Shown here in pieces: positions 42,226 through 49,885 of a stretch of 64,000 nt of DNA. The notes beneath the pieces were generated by a model. The model did no database searches and had not been told where the DNA came from. It was given only the letters and a program-made list of their open reading frames with translations. The stretch is from CAMLIZ01 sp966212505. Its GTDB lineage: Bacteria > Pseudomonadota > Gammaproteobacteria > Burkholderiales > Burkholderiaceae_C. A program made the position numbers and the translations under genes. Location: contig CBIHRS010000008.1 in the NCBI GenBank assembly GCA_966212505.1, positions 110,017 through 174,016 of the forward strand. The letters run 5' to 3'. Every line of letters starts with the position of its first letter. Position 1 is the stretch's first letter.

Positions 42226-42876
42226 ATGTCATCCATGATGGCGATCGCATCTCCCCGCCTGGCGCAACAGCCGCTCGACCCGGCACTGATGGAGCCGTGC
42301 GCCGCATCGCAGCCCTTCACCGATGCCGGCTGGGCGTTCGAGCTGCCGCTCGGCGGGCACCGCGTGCTGGCTCGCTTCGGTGGCGGCGCCTGCTCGCTGC
42401 GCAGCCGCCATGGCGCCGACATCACTGCCTGGTTCGGCGAGGTCAGCGAGGCGCTCGCTGCGTTGGACGTCGAAGACATGCTGGTCGATGGCGAGCTGTG
42501 CGTGCTCGATGCCGTGGGCCGCAACGATCCGGTGCGCCTGCACGAGCGCGCCGTGCTGCCGGGCGTGTGCCATGGCGCGAATGCCGCCACGCTGTGCCTT
42601 CACGACCTGCTGGTGTGCGAAGGCCGCGACGTGCGGCCGCTGCGCTGGATCGAGCGGCGCCGGCTGCTCAGGCAGCTGCCGCTGTCGGGCAGGCGGCAGC
42701 GGCTGCAGGTGTCGCGCGTGATGCCGGTGGAGGGCGAATGGTTGTATGGACAAGCACTGGCGCTGGGCCGGCCGGCGCTGCATGCGCGCCGCATGTCGGC
42801 GCCCTACGTCGGCGGCCGCAGCGCCGACTGGCTGGTGATCCGGTGCACGGATTCCGGCGTTGACCGGCTCTCGTGA
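42226..42876 (+). CDS. Degenerate ATP-dependent DNA ligase-like (LigD ligase domain) protein
   Basis: A 216-residue protein from ATG 42226; GTG 42217 and later ATGs are alternatives. Its layout follows the adenylation domain of LigD-type ligases. FTDAGWAFELPLGGHRVLAR aligns with the motif I region (E-x-K-x-D-G-x-R) but has Pro where the nucleotidylated Lys should be. RSRHGADITAWF is motif Ia-like, MLVDGELCVLDAVGRNDPVR keeps the DGE of motif III, and LHDLLVCEGRDVR resembles the FDLL segment. No motif V lysines are seen. It cannot be an active ligase by the known mechanism. It starts just past the inverted-repeat element and ends 8 nt before a sensor kinase gene. Confidence 0.65.
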   Translation: MSSMMAIASPRLAQQPLDPALMEPCAASQPFTDAGWAFELPLGGHRVLARFGGGACSLRSRHGADITAWFGEVSEALAALDVEDMLVDGELCVLDAVGRNDPVRLHERAVLPGVCHGANAATLCLHDLLVCEGRDVRPLRWIERRRLLRQLPLSGRRQRLQVSRVMPVEGEWLYGQALALGRPALHARRMSAPYVGGRSADWLVIRCTDSGVDRLS

Positions 42877-42883
42877 GGCGGCC

Positions 42884-44050
42884 ATGCGCGACGAAACGGC
42901 TTTCGGACCCCTGCTCGAACTCGCGGCCGCCACGCAGCTCGGGCTCTGGCAATACCGCCTGCCCGATGGCGGCGTGAGCTGTTCGCAGGAGGTGCTGCGC
43001 ATCACCGGCCTGACGCAGCGCGATGTCGACGAGGATCCGCACTGCCTGCGGCGCATCGTGCATCCCGACGACGTGGAGGCCGTGTGGGCCGCCGACGAGG
43101 CGGCGCGCGCCGGCCGGCCCTTCCAGGCCGAATACCGGGTGCGCCGGCCCGACGGCGCGCTGCGCTGGGTGGCGGTGCGCTCGCTCACCGAATGCGGGCC
43201 CGACGGCGTGCCGCTGCGCACGGTAGGCACGCTGGCCGACATCACCGAGCGCAAGCGCGCGGAGGAAGCGCTGCGGCTGGCGCACGACGAGCTCGAGATG
43301 CGCGTGACGGAGCGCACCCGTGCGCTGGCGCTGGCCAACGAACGGCTCGCCAACGAGGTGGCCGAGCGCCGTGCCACCGAAGACCAGGTGCGCGAGCTGC
43401 TCGGGCAGCTGGTCAATGCCGAGGAAGACGAGCGCCGCCGTGTCGCGCGCGAGCTGCACGACACGCTGGGCCAGCACCTCACCGCGTTGACCATCGGCCT
43501 GAAGGGCGTGCATGAAGAGCCGACGCTGCCGCCCGCGCTGCGCGGACGCCTCGCGCGGCTGCTCGACGTGGCGCGCCGGCTCGACGACGACATCGACCAG
43601 CTGGTGTACCGGCTGCGCCCCGCGGTGCTCGACGACCTGGGGCTGGACGATGCGCTGCGCGAGCTGGCCCGCGCCTGGGCCGAGGAGAGCCGCATCACGG
43701 TCGACCTGCACACGCGCAGCCTGCGCGAACGCCGCTTCCCTTCGGCGGTGGAGACCACGGTGTACCGCGTGGTGCAGGAGGCGCTGACCAACGTACGCAA
43801 GCATGCGCAGGCCACGCGCGTGAGCCTGATCGTCGAGCAGCGCGGCGACGAGCTGCGCGCGATCGTCGAGGACGACGGCTGCGGCTTCGAGCCGCCGGTG
43901 TCGCTGCGCGGCGTGCGCGGGCGGCAGTTCGGCCTGCGCGGCATGGCCGAGCGTGCATCGCAGGCCGGCGGACGGCTCGAGGTGGAGGCCGCCCCCGCGT
44001 CGGGTACCACCGTGTACCTGACGATACCGATCGGCGGCGAATCTGCTTGA
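42884..44050 (+). CDS. PAS-domain histidine kinase of the NarX/DegS (HisKA_3) type
   Basis: A 388-residue soluble kinase; ATG 42884 follows GTGAGGCG. PAS/PAC spans about 15-125 (WQYRLPDGGVSCSQEVLRIT, TVGTLADITERKRAEEAL). A coiled coil follows, then HisKA_3 with the phospho-acceptor H192 in ARELHDTLGQHLTAL. The HATPase has VVQEALTNVRKHAQAT (N-box), VEDDGCGFEPP (G1) and FGLRGMAERASQAGGRLEVE. HisKA_3 kinases pair with NarL-type regulators; the best candidate in the window is the one at 33957, although it lies about 9 kb away. Confidence 0.92.
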   Translation: MRDETAFGPLLELAAATQLGLWQYRLPDGGVSCSQEVLRITGLTQRDVDEDPHCLRRIVHPDDVEAVWAADEAARAGRPFQAEYRVRRPDGALRWVAVRSLTECGPDGVPLRTVGTLADITERKRAEEALRLAHDELEMRVTERTRALALANERLANEVAERRATEDQVRELLGQLVNAEEDERRRVARELHDTLGQHLTALTIGLKGVHEEPTLPPALRGRLARLLDVARRLDDDIDQLVYRLRPAVLDDLGLDDALRELARAWAEESRITVDLHTRSLRERRFPSAVETTVYRVVQEALTNVRKHAQATRVSLIVEQRGDELRAIVEDDGCGFEPPVSLRGVRGRQFGLRGMAERASQAGGRLEVEAAPASGTTVYLTIPIGGESA

Positions 44051-44104
44051 CGCTGCTGCTGCGCGTGATCAAGCTCGAAGGTCTTGTGGACTGGAGGCTT
44101 CGCG

Positions 44105-44929
44105 ATGAACGGCCGCGCGATCGGGATCGGTGCCTCGGCGGGCGGCCTGGACGCGCTGTGCGGTCTCGTGCAGCGCCTTCCGCGGGGTCTGCCGGTACCG
44201 GTGTTCGTCGTGCTGCACACGCGTTCGGACGGGCCGGGCTACCTGCCGGACATCCTTGCGCGCGCCGGCCCGCTGCCTGCGGCCTATGCGCGCGACCGCG
44301 AGATCATCGAGCCCCGCCGCATCTACGTGGCGCCGGCCGACCACCATCTGCTGGTCCGGCCCGGCGGCTACCTGCACCTGTCGCAAGGGCCCCGCGAGCA
44401 TCACACCCGCCCGGCCATCGACCCCACGTTCCGATCGATGGCGCGCGTGTACGGGCCGGGCGCCATCGGCGTGGTGTTGAGCGGCTACCTCGACGACGGC
44501 ACGGCCGGCCTGCTGGCGATCAAGGACTGCGGCGGCGAGGCGATCGTGCAGGACCCGCGGGAAGCGGGCGTGTCATCGATGCCGGCCAGCGCGCTCCACC
44601 GCGTGGCGGTGGATCACTGCTGCGGCGTCGCGGCGATGGGGCCGCTGCTCGCCGACCTGGTGCGCGATCCGCCGCGGCGTGCACCGGCTCCGCAGGCCTT
44701 GCGGCAGATCGAGATCGAAGACCTGATCGCCGAACGCGGCGTGCAGCCGGAGGACTGGCAGATCCTCGCCGGCCTGAGCAGCCCCACCGCGCTGCGCTGC
44801 CCCGAATGCGCCCACACGCTGTACCGGCTGCATGACCCGCGTGTGACGCGATACCGCTGCGAGGGGGGCCACGCCTTCACCGTGATCGATGCTTCATCTG
44901 GGCCAAAAACACAGTTCGCGATCGATTGA
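44105..44929 (+). CDS. Stand-alone CheB-type methylesterase domain protein (second copy)
   Basis: A 274-residue protein; ATG 44105 follows GGAGGCTTCGC. Like the 324-residue protein at 36793 it has CheB residues and no receiver: S10 in IGIGASAGGLDALCGL, His in IYVAPADHHLLVRPG and Asp in VVLSGYLDDGTAGL. A C-terminal CPECAHTLYRLHDPRVTRYRC, followed by GGHAF, forms a likely Zn ribbon. The two proteins share domain order and motif spacing, which points to an old duplication. It is next to a PAS-HisKA_3 kinase, so modification of signalling proteins other than chemoreceptors is possible. Confidence 0.87.
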   Translation: MNGRAIGIGASAGGLDALCGLVQRLPRGLPVPVFVVLHTRSDGPGYLPDILARAGPLPAAYARDREIIEPRRIYVAPADHHLLVRPGGYLHLSQGPREHHTRPAIDPTFRSMARVYGPGAIGVVLSGYLDDGTAGLLAIKDCGGEAIVQDPREAGVSSMPASALHRVAVDHCCGVAAMGPLLADLVRDPPRRAPAPQALRQIEIEDLIAERGVQPEDWQILAGLSSPTALRCPECAHTLYRLHDPRVTRYRCEGGHAFTVIDASSGPKTQFAID

Positions 44930-45029
44930 AGGCTATCGATACATGCGGATGCACAGTTCCCCCAAAAGCGGGAAGGCGATTCGTCTGTGCGATGCGCAGA
45001 ATGCGCGCCGGTTTCCCTTGTTGCGTCCC

Positions 45030-45863
45030 ATGATGATTTCGTATCTTCGAACGTCAGAGCTGTCCCCGTCGGACCCCGCGTGGGACTGCATCCGACCCCT
45101 GTCCGCCCCCGACGATCCCGAGCGCTTCGCGGCCTTGCAGGTCCACATCGAGCGCTACGGCGTGAGCGTGGACCGCGAGTTCGCCGTCGGCCCCGATGGC
45201 GATGTCGACCGCGCGCTGGCCCAGGCGCAGACCTGGCGCGACCGTGTGCTCACCGTGCTGCCGCCGTTGCAGAACGAGACCCCACGTGACCAGGTTTTTG
45301 GCAATGCGCCGCCCGGTTCGATCTGGCGCACGCGCCTGGGGGCCGAGGTGCTGCTCGGCCGGCTGATGCGTGAAGGCCTGCTGCCCGAACAGGCCGAGGA
45401 GGCCCCGGCCGCGGAAGCCGCACCGTCGGAGGACTATCCGCCGCGCCGCCGCCGCGGCGAGGAGGTGCTGGCCGCGATGCACGAGGCGATCGAGCAGACC
45501 GGTGGCGCCTGCCTCGAGACGGTGTGGCTGGGCAGCCGCCATGCGTATCGCTTCCGCTGCCGCTTCGGCCACGAGTGGTCGCGCCGGCCCGAGCGGCTGC
45601 AGTACAACCTGCGCTGCCCCAAGTGCCCGCGCGCCGGCAACCTGAAGCACGACAACCTGCAGAAGCTGCAGGCGCTGGCGCAGGAGCGCGGCGGCCGCTG
45701 CCTGAGCGAGCAGTACCGCGGCAACGAGGCGCACTACCGCTTCCAGTGCAGCGCCGGCCACCAGTGGGAGGCCAGCTTCAAGAACATCGTGCGCGGCACC
45801 TGGTGCCGCCAGTGCTACGTGGCGGCGCGGCGCCGCTCGTCGTCGAGGGAGCCGTCGCGGTAG
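45030..45863 (+). CDS. Protein with two treble-clef-like zinc-binding repeats
   Basis: A 277-residue protein from ATG 45030; ATG 44943 is a longer option but the intervening sequence has atypical composition. The N-terminal part (about 1-130) has no recognised domain. Residues about 150-260 hold two copies of a C-x3-GHxW...C-x2-C module: RFRCRFGHEWSRRPERL with RCPKC, and RFQCSAGHQWEASFKNI with WCRQC. Such repeats occur as DNA-binding or structural zinc modules, for example beside homing or Vsr-like nucleases, but no nuclease motif is present. It overlaps the convergent GlxA-type regulator by about 50 nt. Confidence 0.72.
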   Translation: MMISYLRTSELSPSDPAWDCIRPLSAPDDPERFAALQVHIERYGVSVDREFAVGPDGDVDRALAQAQTWRDRVLTVLPPLQNETPRDQVFGNAPPGSIWRTRLGAEVLLGRLMREGLLPEQAEEAPAAEAAPSEDYPPRRRRGEEVLAAMHEAIEQTGGACLETVWLGSRHAYRFRCRFGHEWSRRPERLQYNLRCPKCPRAGNLKHDNLQKLQALAQERGGRCLSEQYRGNEAHYRFQCSAGHQWEASFKNIVRGTWCRQCYVAARRRSSSREPSR

Positions 45864-46837
45864 GCCTGCGGCGTGAGGCCATGGCGGCGCGCGAATGCGC
45901 GCTGCAGCGCGTCGACCGAGCGGAAGCCGCTGCGCTCGGCGATGCGCTGCTGCGGCCAGCGCGTCTGCCTCAGCAGGCGCTCGGCCGAAGCCACGCGGGC
46001 CTGCTCGACGAAGCGCGCCGGCGTGCTGCCGGTCTCGGCCGCGAACGCGCGCGCGAAGTGGCGCGGGCTCATCTGCACCCGCTGCGCCAGCGCGTCGACC
46101 GACAGGTCTTCGCACAGGTGCGTGCCGATCCACGCCACCAGCTCGCGCAGCCGATGGCTGGCCGCGGCCTGGGCCTGCAGCGCCGGCGTGAGCTGCGGCT
46201 GCTCGCCGCCGCGCCGCATCGGCAGCGCCAGCGTGCGGGCGATGTCCATCGCCACCTCGTGGCCGAGATCGTCTTCCACCAGCGCGAGCGCGAGGTCGAT
46301 GCCGGTGGTGACGCCGGCCGAGGTCCATACCGGGCCGTCGTGCACGTAGATGCGCTCGCGCTGCACGCGCACCTGCGGGCGCAGCGACTGCAGCTGGTCG
46401 CAGGCGCGCCAGTGCGTGGTGGCCTCGCGGCCGTCGAGCAGGCCGGCGGCGGCCAGCGCGAAGGCACCGGTGCACACGCTGGCGATGCGGCGCATGCGAG
46501 GCGCCTGCGCACCCACCCAGGCGCCGATGCCCTGGTCGAGGATGGCCGCGCGCAGCGCCGGTTCGTCGCCGCCGGCGACGATCAGCGTGTCGATGGCGGC
46601 GGGCAGCTGATCCAGCGGTTGGGTGTCAGCGAGGCTCAAGCCGGCATTGGTGAGCACCGTGCCGCCGCGCGGCGACGCGATGTGCAGCCGGTAGCTGCCG
46701 GGCCGCAGCATCTCGGCCTTGCCGAACACGCTGGCCGGGCCGGCGACGTCGATCGCCTCGACGCCGTCGAACGCGAGCAGCACCACCGGCCTGGCAGGAA
46801 CCGCGGCTTCTTCGTCCTTGTGGGGCAGGGTGGGCAT
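45815..46837 (-). CDS. GlxA-family transcriptional regulator (DJ-1/PfpI-like domain plus AraC helix-turn-helix)
   Basis: A 340-residue protein from ATG 46837. The N-terminal DJ-1/PfpI-like domain reads VVLLAFDGVEAIDVAGPASV, TLIVAGGDEPAL and RRIASVCTGAFALAAAGLLD. The AraC module is LCEDLSVDALAQRVQMSPRH then FARAFAAETGSTPARFVEQA, with the second helix pair RIAERSGFRSVDALQRAF. It is divergent, over a 41-nt gap, from a DJ-1/PfpI lipoprotein that it likely controls. Confidence 0.92.
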   Translation of the reverse strand: MPTLPHKDEEAAVPARPVVLLAFDGVEAIDVAGPASVFGKAEMLRPGSYRLHIASPRGGTVLTNAGLSLADTQPLDQLPAAIDTLIVAGGDEPALRAAILDQGIGAWVGAQAPRMRRIASVCTGAFALAAAGLLDGREATTHWRACDQLQSLRPQVRVQRERIYVHDGPVWTSAGVTTGIDLALALVEDDLGHEVAMDIARTLALPMRRGGEQPQLTPALQAQAAASHRLRELVAWIGTHLCEDLSVDALAQRVQMSPRHFARAFAAETGSTPARFVEQARVASAERLLRQTRWPQQRIAERSGFRSVDALQRAFARRHGLTPQAYRDGSLDDERRRAAT

Positions 46838-46878
46838 CCGTAGGCTCACGGCATCGCGGTCATCAAGGCAGGCAGAGG

Positions 46879-48009
46879 ATGTCGAAGGGAGTGCGGGCGC
46901 TGGTCGGCGCGAGTATGGCAGTGCTGGGCCTGGCGGCCTGCAGCGCAAATGCGCCGTTGCCGCCCGCCCCGGCCGATACGGCGCTGGCGCGGCAGCAGGC
47001 GCAGGCCTTCGTCGAGGCGATGAAGCCGCGTCGCGCCGGGCCGCCGGTGGTGGCGGTGCTGGCGCTCAACGAGGGCACCGAGACCACCGACTTCCTGCTG
47101 CCGCATGCCGTGCTGCAGCGCGCCGGCGTGGCGCAGGTGGAGGCGGTGGCGCCGCGCCGCGGGCGCGTGCAGCTGATGCCGGCGCTGCAGGTGGAGGTGA
47201 AGCAGGATCTCGCCGGCTTCGACCGTGCGCATCCGTCGGGGGCCGATTACGTGATCGTGCCGGCGATGCATGCCGACGACGACCCGGCGGTGCTGGACTG
47301 GCTGCGCGCCCAAGCGGCGCATGGTGCGCGCATCGTTGGCATCTGCTCCGGTACGCTGGTGTTGGGTCGCGCGGGCCTGCTCGATGGCCGCGGCTTCGCC
47401 GGCCACTGGTACGACCGCAGCACGCTGCTCGAGCGCCACCCCGGTGCGCACCATGTGCCGCACCAGCGCTACGTGGTCGATCGCGACGTGGCCACCACCA
47501 CTGGCATCAGCGCCTCGGTGCCCGCTGCGCTGGCGCTGGTGGAGGCCATCGGCGGGCGCGACAAGGCACAGGCCGTGGCTGATGAGCTCGGCGTGTCCTC
47601 GTGGACGCCGGCGCACGACAGCGCGCCCTTCGGACTCACCGCCGGCCGCGCATGGTCGTATGCGCTCAACAAGGCCGCGTTCTGGCGCCATGAGCGCTGG
47701 CAGGTCGAGGTGCACGACGGCATCGATGACATCGCGCTCGCGCTGGCGGCGGATGCATGGTCGCGCACCGGGCGCGTGAGCGTGGAGGCGGTGGCGCCCG
47801 CGCCGGTGCGGCTGCGCAGCGGGCTGGTGCTGGCTGCGCAGCCCGTGGCCGAGGAGCGGGCGCAGCTGCCGCTGTCGGCCTCGCTGAAGCCGGTGCAGCA
47901 GCTCGACCGCACGTTGTGCGAGATCGCCGCGCGCTACGGCCCCGGGCGCCGCGACTGGGTCATGCAGGAGATGGAGTACCCCAGCGCCTCCACCACCTGT
48001 GCGCACTGA
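46879..48009 (+). CDS. DJ-1/PfpI-family lipoprotein
   Basis: A 376-residue protein with a lipoprotein signal (AVLGLAACSANAP). Two DJ-1/PfpI-like halves appear. The first, VVAVLALNEGTETTDFLLPH, contains the nucleophile elbow VGICSGTLVLGRAGLLDGR with C156, and TTTGISASVPAALALVEAIG follows. The second half (about 240-376) is more diverged. It lies head to head with a GlxA-type regulator that has the same fold, so the pair may respond to one ligand. Its 3' end overlaps the convergent hisC by 76 nt. Enzymatic activity, if any, is unknown. Confidence 0.83.
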   Translation: MSKGVRALVGASMAVLGLAACSANAPLPPAPADTALARQQAQAFVEAMKPRRAGPPVVAVLALNEGTETTDFLLPHAVLQRAGVAQVEAVAPRRGRVQLMPALQVEVKQDLAGFDRAHPSGADYVIVPAMHADDDPAVLDWLRAQAAHGARIVGICSGTLVLGRAGLLDGRGFAGHWYDRSTLLERHPGAHHVPHQRYVVDRDVATTTGISASVPAALALVEAIGGRDKAQAVADELGVSSWTPAHDSAPFGLTAGRAWSYALNKAAFWRHERWQVEVHDGIDDIALALAADAWSRTGRVSVEAVAPAPVRLRSGLVLAAQPVAEERAQLPLSASLKPVQQLDRTLCEIAARYGPGRRDWVMQEMEYPSASTTCAH

Positions 48010-49022
48010 GCGTCGGTGCCCACCGTGATGCGCAGGAACTGCGCGATGCGCGGCTGCCGGAAATGGCGCACGAGGATGGCCTGCTCGCGCAGGCGCTGAG
48101 CCAGCTGCTGCCCATCGTGCGCCGGATGGCGCGCGAACACGAAGTTGGCCGACGACGGCAGCACCTCGAAGCCCAATGCCTGCAGGCCCGCAGTGAGCTG
48201 CGTGCGGCTGGAGGCGATGCGCTCGCAGGTGCTGCGGAAATAGGCATCGTCTTCGAACGAGGCCGCCGCGCCCGCGAGCGCCAGCCGGTCGAGCGGGTAG
48301 GAGTTGAAGCTGTCCTTCACCCGCACCAGCCCTTCGACCAGCTCGCGCGAGCCGAGCGCATAGCCCACGCGCAGCCCCGCCAGCCCGCGCGATTTCGACA
48401 GCGTCTGCACCACCAGCAGGTTCGGGTGGCGCTCGATCAGCGCCACCGCGCTCTGCGCGCCGAAGTCGACATAGGCCTCGTCGATCACCACCACGCGGTC
48501 GGGCTGCAGCGCCAGCAGCCGCTCGATCTGCGCGAGCGGCAGCGCGATGCCGGTGGGTGCATTCGGATTCGGCAGGATCACGCCGCCGCACGGTGCGGCA
48601 TAGCGCTCCACCTCGATCTCGAAGGCCTCGTTCACCGGCACCGGCTGCGCCGCGATGCCGTAGAGCCGGCAGTACACCGGGTAGAAGCTGTACGACACGT
48701 CCGGAAAGAGAATGGGTGCGCCGTGCGACAGCAAAGCAAGGAACACATGCGCGAGCACCTCGTCGGACCCGTTGCCGACGAACACCTGATGGGGCTGCAG
48801 CCCGTGGTGCGCTGCGATCAGCGCGCGCAGCGCCGTCGCGTCGGGGTCGGGATACAGCCGCAGGTCGTCATTGGCCGCCGCGGCCAGCGCAGCGATCACG
48901 CGCGGCCCCGGGCCGTAGGGGCTCTCGTTGGTGTTCAGCTTCACGAGGCCCGGCAGCGGGACCTGCTCGCCGGCGACGTAGGGCGTCAGCGTGTGGACGC
49001 GGGGGCTCCAGAAGCGGCTCAT
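47934..49022 (-). CDS. hisC: Histidinol-phosphate aminotransferase-type PLP enzyme (HisC-like)
   Basis: A 362-residue fold-type-I aminotransferase; ATG 49022 overlaps the upstream stop (ATGA). Conserved elements are VKLNTNESPYGPGPRVIAAL, VFVGNGSDEVLAHVFLALL, GGVILPNPNAPTGIALPL, VVVIDEAYVDF, the PLP lysine K210 in VQTLSKSRGLAGLRVGYALG and ANFVFARHPAHDG then RQPRIAQFLRITVG. The standard HisC reaction is L-histidinol-P + 2-oxoglutarate to imidazole-acetol-P + glutamate. The gene sits behind a His-codon leader and a HisRS-like gene, away from other his genes. It could be the biosynthetic enzyme or a paralog acting on a histidine-like or aromatic substrate. Confidence 0.9.
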   Translation of the reverse strand: MSRFWSPRVHTLTPYVAGEQVPLPGLVKLNTNESPYGPGPRVIAALAAAANDDLRLYPDPDATALRALIAAHHGLQPHQVFVGNGSDEVLAHVFLALLSHGAPILFPDVSYSFYPVYCRLYGIAAQPVPVNEAFEIEVERYAAPCGGVILPNPNAPTGIALPLAQIERLLALQPDRVVVIDEAYVDFGAQSAVALIERHPNLLVVQTLSKSRGLAGLRVGYALGSRELVEGLVRVKDSFNSYPLDRLALAGAAASFEDDAYFRSTCERIASSRTQLTAGLQALGFEVLPSSANFVFARHPAHDGQQLAQRLREQAILVRHFRQPRIAQFLRITVGTDAQCAQVVEALGYSISCMTQSRRPGP

Positions 49023-49683
49023 GCTGCAGCCTCCTGTGCCGTGGCTTCGGCCTGCCGCTGCAGCGCGAGCGACAGGCGCTCGAGTCCGATGCCGAAGCCC
49101 GCGCCTTCGCGGTAGGCGCCGCCGCCCACCACCTGCTTCTGCGCGCCCAGCCGCGGGCAGCGCACCTCGAAGCCCTGGCCGCCGAGGTAGTAGCTCAGGC
49201 CGCGCTGCGCGGCCACGTCGAGCTCGTAGTCCAGGCCCAGCCGGTCGAGGAAGGCCAGGCAGACCTCGCGGCTCTTCGCGAGGGCTTGCGCCGGGTCGGG
49301 CGACAGGTATTCGAAGCCGAGCTGCGTGAACTCGCGGTAGCGCCCGGCCTGCGGCCGCTCGTAGCGGTAGCAGCGCGCCACGTAGAAGAAGCCGGCCTCG
49401 CGGCGGCCATCGAGCAGCGTGGCCGCCATCTCCTGGAACAGCGCGGTGGCTTCGGGGATCAGGCAGACCGGGCGGCCCTTCTTGTCGTCGAAGGCCCACA
49501 TCTGCTCGAGGATCTCGCTGCCGCCCGTCTTGTCGATGAAGGTGTCCTGCCCCCACAGGGCCGGCACGATCACTTCGGCTGCGCCAGCCTCAATGAAGCG
49601 AGCTCCGGAAGGCCGCCTCCAGCGTGCGCAGCTGCGCGGCCTCTTCGCCGACGAGAAACCGGGTACCTCGGATCATGGTCATG
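49019..49683 (-). pseudogene. Short histidyl-tRNA-synthetase-like protein gene, apparent 1-nt frameshift
   Basis: The start ATG 49683 follows AAGGAGTCCACC. The first frame encodes MTMIRGTRFLVGEEAAQLRT and LEAAFRSSLH, then stops at 49590-49592. A one-base shift at that point (SSL | IEAGAAEVIVPALWGQD) continues a class II aaRS catalytic core to 49019. Seen are motif 2 CYRYERPQAGRYREFTQLGF, the histidine-A-like RGLSYYLGGQGFEV (RGLDYY in HisRS) and motif 3 GFGIGLERLSLAL. Total length is near 220 residues, about half of HisRS, with no anticodon-binding domain. It may be a real frameshift mutation, a sequencing error or, less likely, recoding. It overlaps hisC by four bases. Confidence 0.75.
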
Positions 49684-49706
49684 GTGGACTCCTTGTTGTG
49701 CCGTTG

Positions 49707-49737
49707 AAAAACAAAAAAGGCGCCTGTCGGCGCCTTG
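49707..49737 (-). terminator. Attenuator terminator of the HisRS-like/hisC operon
   Basis: On the minus strand an 8-bp perfect stem AAGGCGCC/GGCGCCTT with loop GACA (49718-49737) is followed by TTTTTGTTTTT (49717-49707). It lies between the His-codon leader ORF and the ribosome-binding site of the HisRS-like gene, where it would stop transcription before the structural genes. The plus strand has no matching U-run on the other side. Confidence 0.9.
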
Positions 49738-49864
49738 CTGGTGGTTCGTCTGGGGGCTCTGGGATCAGAGGGCAGGACGATGGGCGGACACGCAGCACCA
49801 GGGCGCCGGAATGGCTCCGTGGTGATGGTGGTGGAAGAACGCGATGCGCTGGCCCATGGGCGCC
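49720..49864 (-). promoter_or_regulatory. Histidine attenuator leader with four GGCGCC pairing segments
   Basis: The self-complementary hexamer GGCGCC occurs four times in the leader: 49859-49864, 49802-49807, 49730-49735 and 49720-49725. In transcription order these are segments 1 to 4. Segments 3 and 4 form the terminator. Segments 2 and 3 can form an antiterminator, and segments 1 and 2 a protector. The His codons lie between segments 1 and 2, so a ribosome stalled there would mask segment 1 and free segment 2 to pair with 3. The geometry is inferred; the repeats are seen. Confidence 0.72.
49765..49857 (-). CDS. hisL: Histidine leader peptide (five consecutive His codons)
   Basis: A 30-residue ORF from ATG 49857: MGQRIAFFHHHHHGAIPAPW, then CCVSAHRPAL and TGA. 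The run CAC CAC CAT CAC CAC occupies 49833-49819. An in-frame ATG at 49875 would add six residues (MPYSAP). It ends 28 nt before the terminator hairpin, the arrangement of his-operon attenuators in enterobacteria. There is no strong Shine-Dalgarno sequence. It is too short for most automatic gene calls. It should act in cis by ribosome stalling when charged tRNA-His is scarce. Confidence 0.82.
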   Translation of the reverse strand: MGQRIAFFHHHHHGAIPAPWCCVSAHRPAL

Positions 49865-49885
49865 GAGTATGGCATGCGATCGGCG

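Noticed and set aside
49585..49600. prfB-like programmed +1 frameshift in the HisRS-like gene
   Set aside because: There is no CTTTGA slippery stop with a close internal Shine-Dalgarno. Recoding is left only as a minor possibility in the findings.
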